NCBI RefSeq assembly: GCF_020733635.1
Contig: NZ_JAJFZL010000001.1
Coordinates: forward strand, 4,960,001 to 5,024,000
Length of the DNA stretch: 64,000 nt
Reading direction: 5' to 3'
Origin: Nocardia spumae
GTDB taxonomy: Bacteria; Actinomycetota; Actinomycetes; Mycobacteriales; Mycobacteriaceae
A program made the position numbers and the translations under genes. The notes under the pieces were generated by a model. The model did not search any database, was not told the DNA's origin, and saw only the letters and a program-made list of their open reading frames with translations. The stretch's first letter is position 1. Each line of letters starts with the position of its first letter. Below are positions 63,378 to 64,000 of this stretch, one piece after another.

Positions 63378-63413
63378 CCCGGTGGGGCTTTCCCCCTCCG
63401 AAGCCCCACCGGG
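63378..63413. terminator. Strong hairpin between kasA and accD6
   Basis: Perfect 13-base arms cccggtggggctt and aagccccaccggg with a 10-base loop, then a mixed T-rich run (tctcattcttcttc). It lies between two operon genes, so it may attenuate, not fully stop, transcription of accD6. Confidence 0.7.
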
Positions 63414-63473
63414 ATCTCATTCTTCTTCGCAGCCGCTTTTGGCGACTCCGCATTCCCTCGAGGAGACAACGCG

Positions 63474-64000
63474 ATGACCATCCTGGCTCCCGCGCACGCG
63501 GATGCCTCGACCGATCCCCGTGATCCGCTGGGACGGTTGCAGCGCTTCTTCGATCCCGGAACCGTCCTGCCGCTGCACCCGCGCGACAAGTCCGGCGTAC
63601 TGGCGGCGATCGGCGAGGTCGACGGTGTGCGCACCGTGGCCTACTGCTCCGACGCCACCGTGATGGGCGGCGCGATGGGCGTCGACGGCTGCAAGCACAT
63701 CGTGAACGCGATCGATACCGCGATCGACTCCCGTGTCCCCGTCGTCGGCATCTGGCACTCGGGCGGTGCGCGCCTGGCCGAGGGTGTCGAGGCGCTGCAC
63801 GCGGTCGGCACCGTATTCGAGGCCATGGTTCGCGCGTCGGGCCTGGTCCCCCAGATTTCGGTGGTCGTCGGATTCGCCGCCGGCGGCGCCGCGTACGGCC
63901 CCGCCCTGACCGACGTGGTCATCATGGCGCCCGAGGGCCGGGTCTTCGTGACCGGTCCGGACGTGGTCAAGTCGGTCACCGGCGAGAACGTCGACATGGC
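63474..64000 (+). CDS. accD6: Acyl-CoA carboxylase beta subunit, truncated by window end
   Basis: About 175 residues from ATG at 63474 (GAGGAG about 7 bases upstream) to the window end; no stop is reached. It opens MTILAPAHADASTDPRDPLG and continues DPGTVLPLHPRDKSGVLAAIG, WHSGGARLAEGVEALHAVG and VVGFAAGGAAYGPALTD, a carboxyltransferase fold. AccD6 supplies malonyl-CoA for FAS-II. The position after kasA is the same as in M. tuberculosis. Confidence 0.9.
   Translation, partial: MTILAPAHADASTDPRDPLGRLQRFFDPGTVLPLHPRDKSGVLAAIGEVDGVRTVAYCSDATVMGGAMGVDGCKHIVNAIDTAIDSRVPVVGIWHSGGARLAEGVEALHAVGTVFEAMVRASGLVPQISVVVGFAAGGAAYGPALTDVVIMAPEGRVFVTGPDVVKSVTGENVDM

Noticed and set aside
63378..63413. Rifamycin-associated element, because of the gggg...cccc symmetry
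   Set aside because: The stem and position do not fit; it lies far from rph and behaves like a terminator hairpin.

Overview
The window is high-GC actinobacterial DNA, most likely from Nocardia or a close mycolic-acid-producing relative. Many genes start with GTG. The last 10 kb (tRNA-Val, ahpE, a DUF3052 gene, a lipoprotein, aceE, a fasR-type regulator, fabD, acpM, kasA, accD6) follows the gene order I remember for Mycobacterium tuberculosis Rv2238c-Rv2247. All calls rest on reading the sequence and on remembered family motifs; no database search was run.

Layout. 0.1-9.9 kb: a hemerythrin-domain protein, a DHA2-type drug exporter with a divergent TetR regulator, a tandem NTF2-like protein, a class I methyltransferase, and an organosulfur/amine-type oxidation group (two NtaA/DmoA-family flavin monooxygenases around a flavoprotein-ferredoxin pair). 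9.9-19.3 kb: a secreted lipase, an MFS exporter fused to three carboxypeptidase-regulatory-like repeats, a methyltransferase with a TetR regulator, a small DUF2867-like/NTF2-like/SDR run, an F420-type luciferase-like oxidoreductase and a GntR/FCD regulator. 19.8-28 kb: a class 2 lipase with very unusual codon use, a TetR regulator divergent from a Rieske oxygenase plus DapB-like reductase, an SdsA-like alkyl sulfatase, and a methyltransferase divergent from an HxlR regulator. 28-37 kb: membrane and envelope proteins (DUF7144, MFS, DUF6325, SHOCT, OmpA-like lipoprotein, YihY), a methanethiol S-methyltransferase (mddA) and a DUF4242 protein. 37-43.3 kb: an HD-GYP/LuxR fusion, a reductase pseudogene remnant, a rifamycin phosphotransferase (rph) and an FG-GAP repeat protein. 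43.5-50.8 kb: a molybdenum hydroxylase cluster (FAD subunit, fused Fe-S/Mo subunit, a double-ABM membrane protein, an unrecognised 362-residue protein, a purine-type deaminase, and XdhC on the opposite strand). 51-53.8 kb: small secreted or hypothetical proteins, headed by an AT-rich palindromic promoter region. 54-64 kb: the conserved tRNA-Val to accD6 block, ending in truncated accD6.

How it works together. Much of the left and centre consists of regulator/target pairs. In several of these a clear inverted repeat sits in the shared promoter (2.4, 15.5, 22.0 and 27.2 kb), so local substrate-responsive control is likely. The right end is core metabolism: pyruvate dehydrogenase E1 supplies acetyl-CoA, and FabD, AcpM, KasA and AccD6 use malonyl units for FAS-II chain elongation towards mycolic acids. 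Convergent gene pairs at 14.0, 24.4 and 28.5 kb share strong hairpins that probably terminate from both sides.

The best candidates for new biology are the molybdenum hydroxylase cluster with its unknown protein, the MFS/CNA-B-like fusion, the tandem HD-GYP/LuxR protein, the C-poor lipase gene, and the AT-rich palindrome at 51.15 kb. No IS element, CRISPR array, integrase or rRNA was seen.
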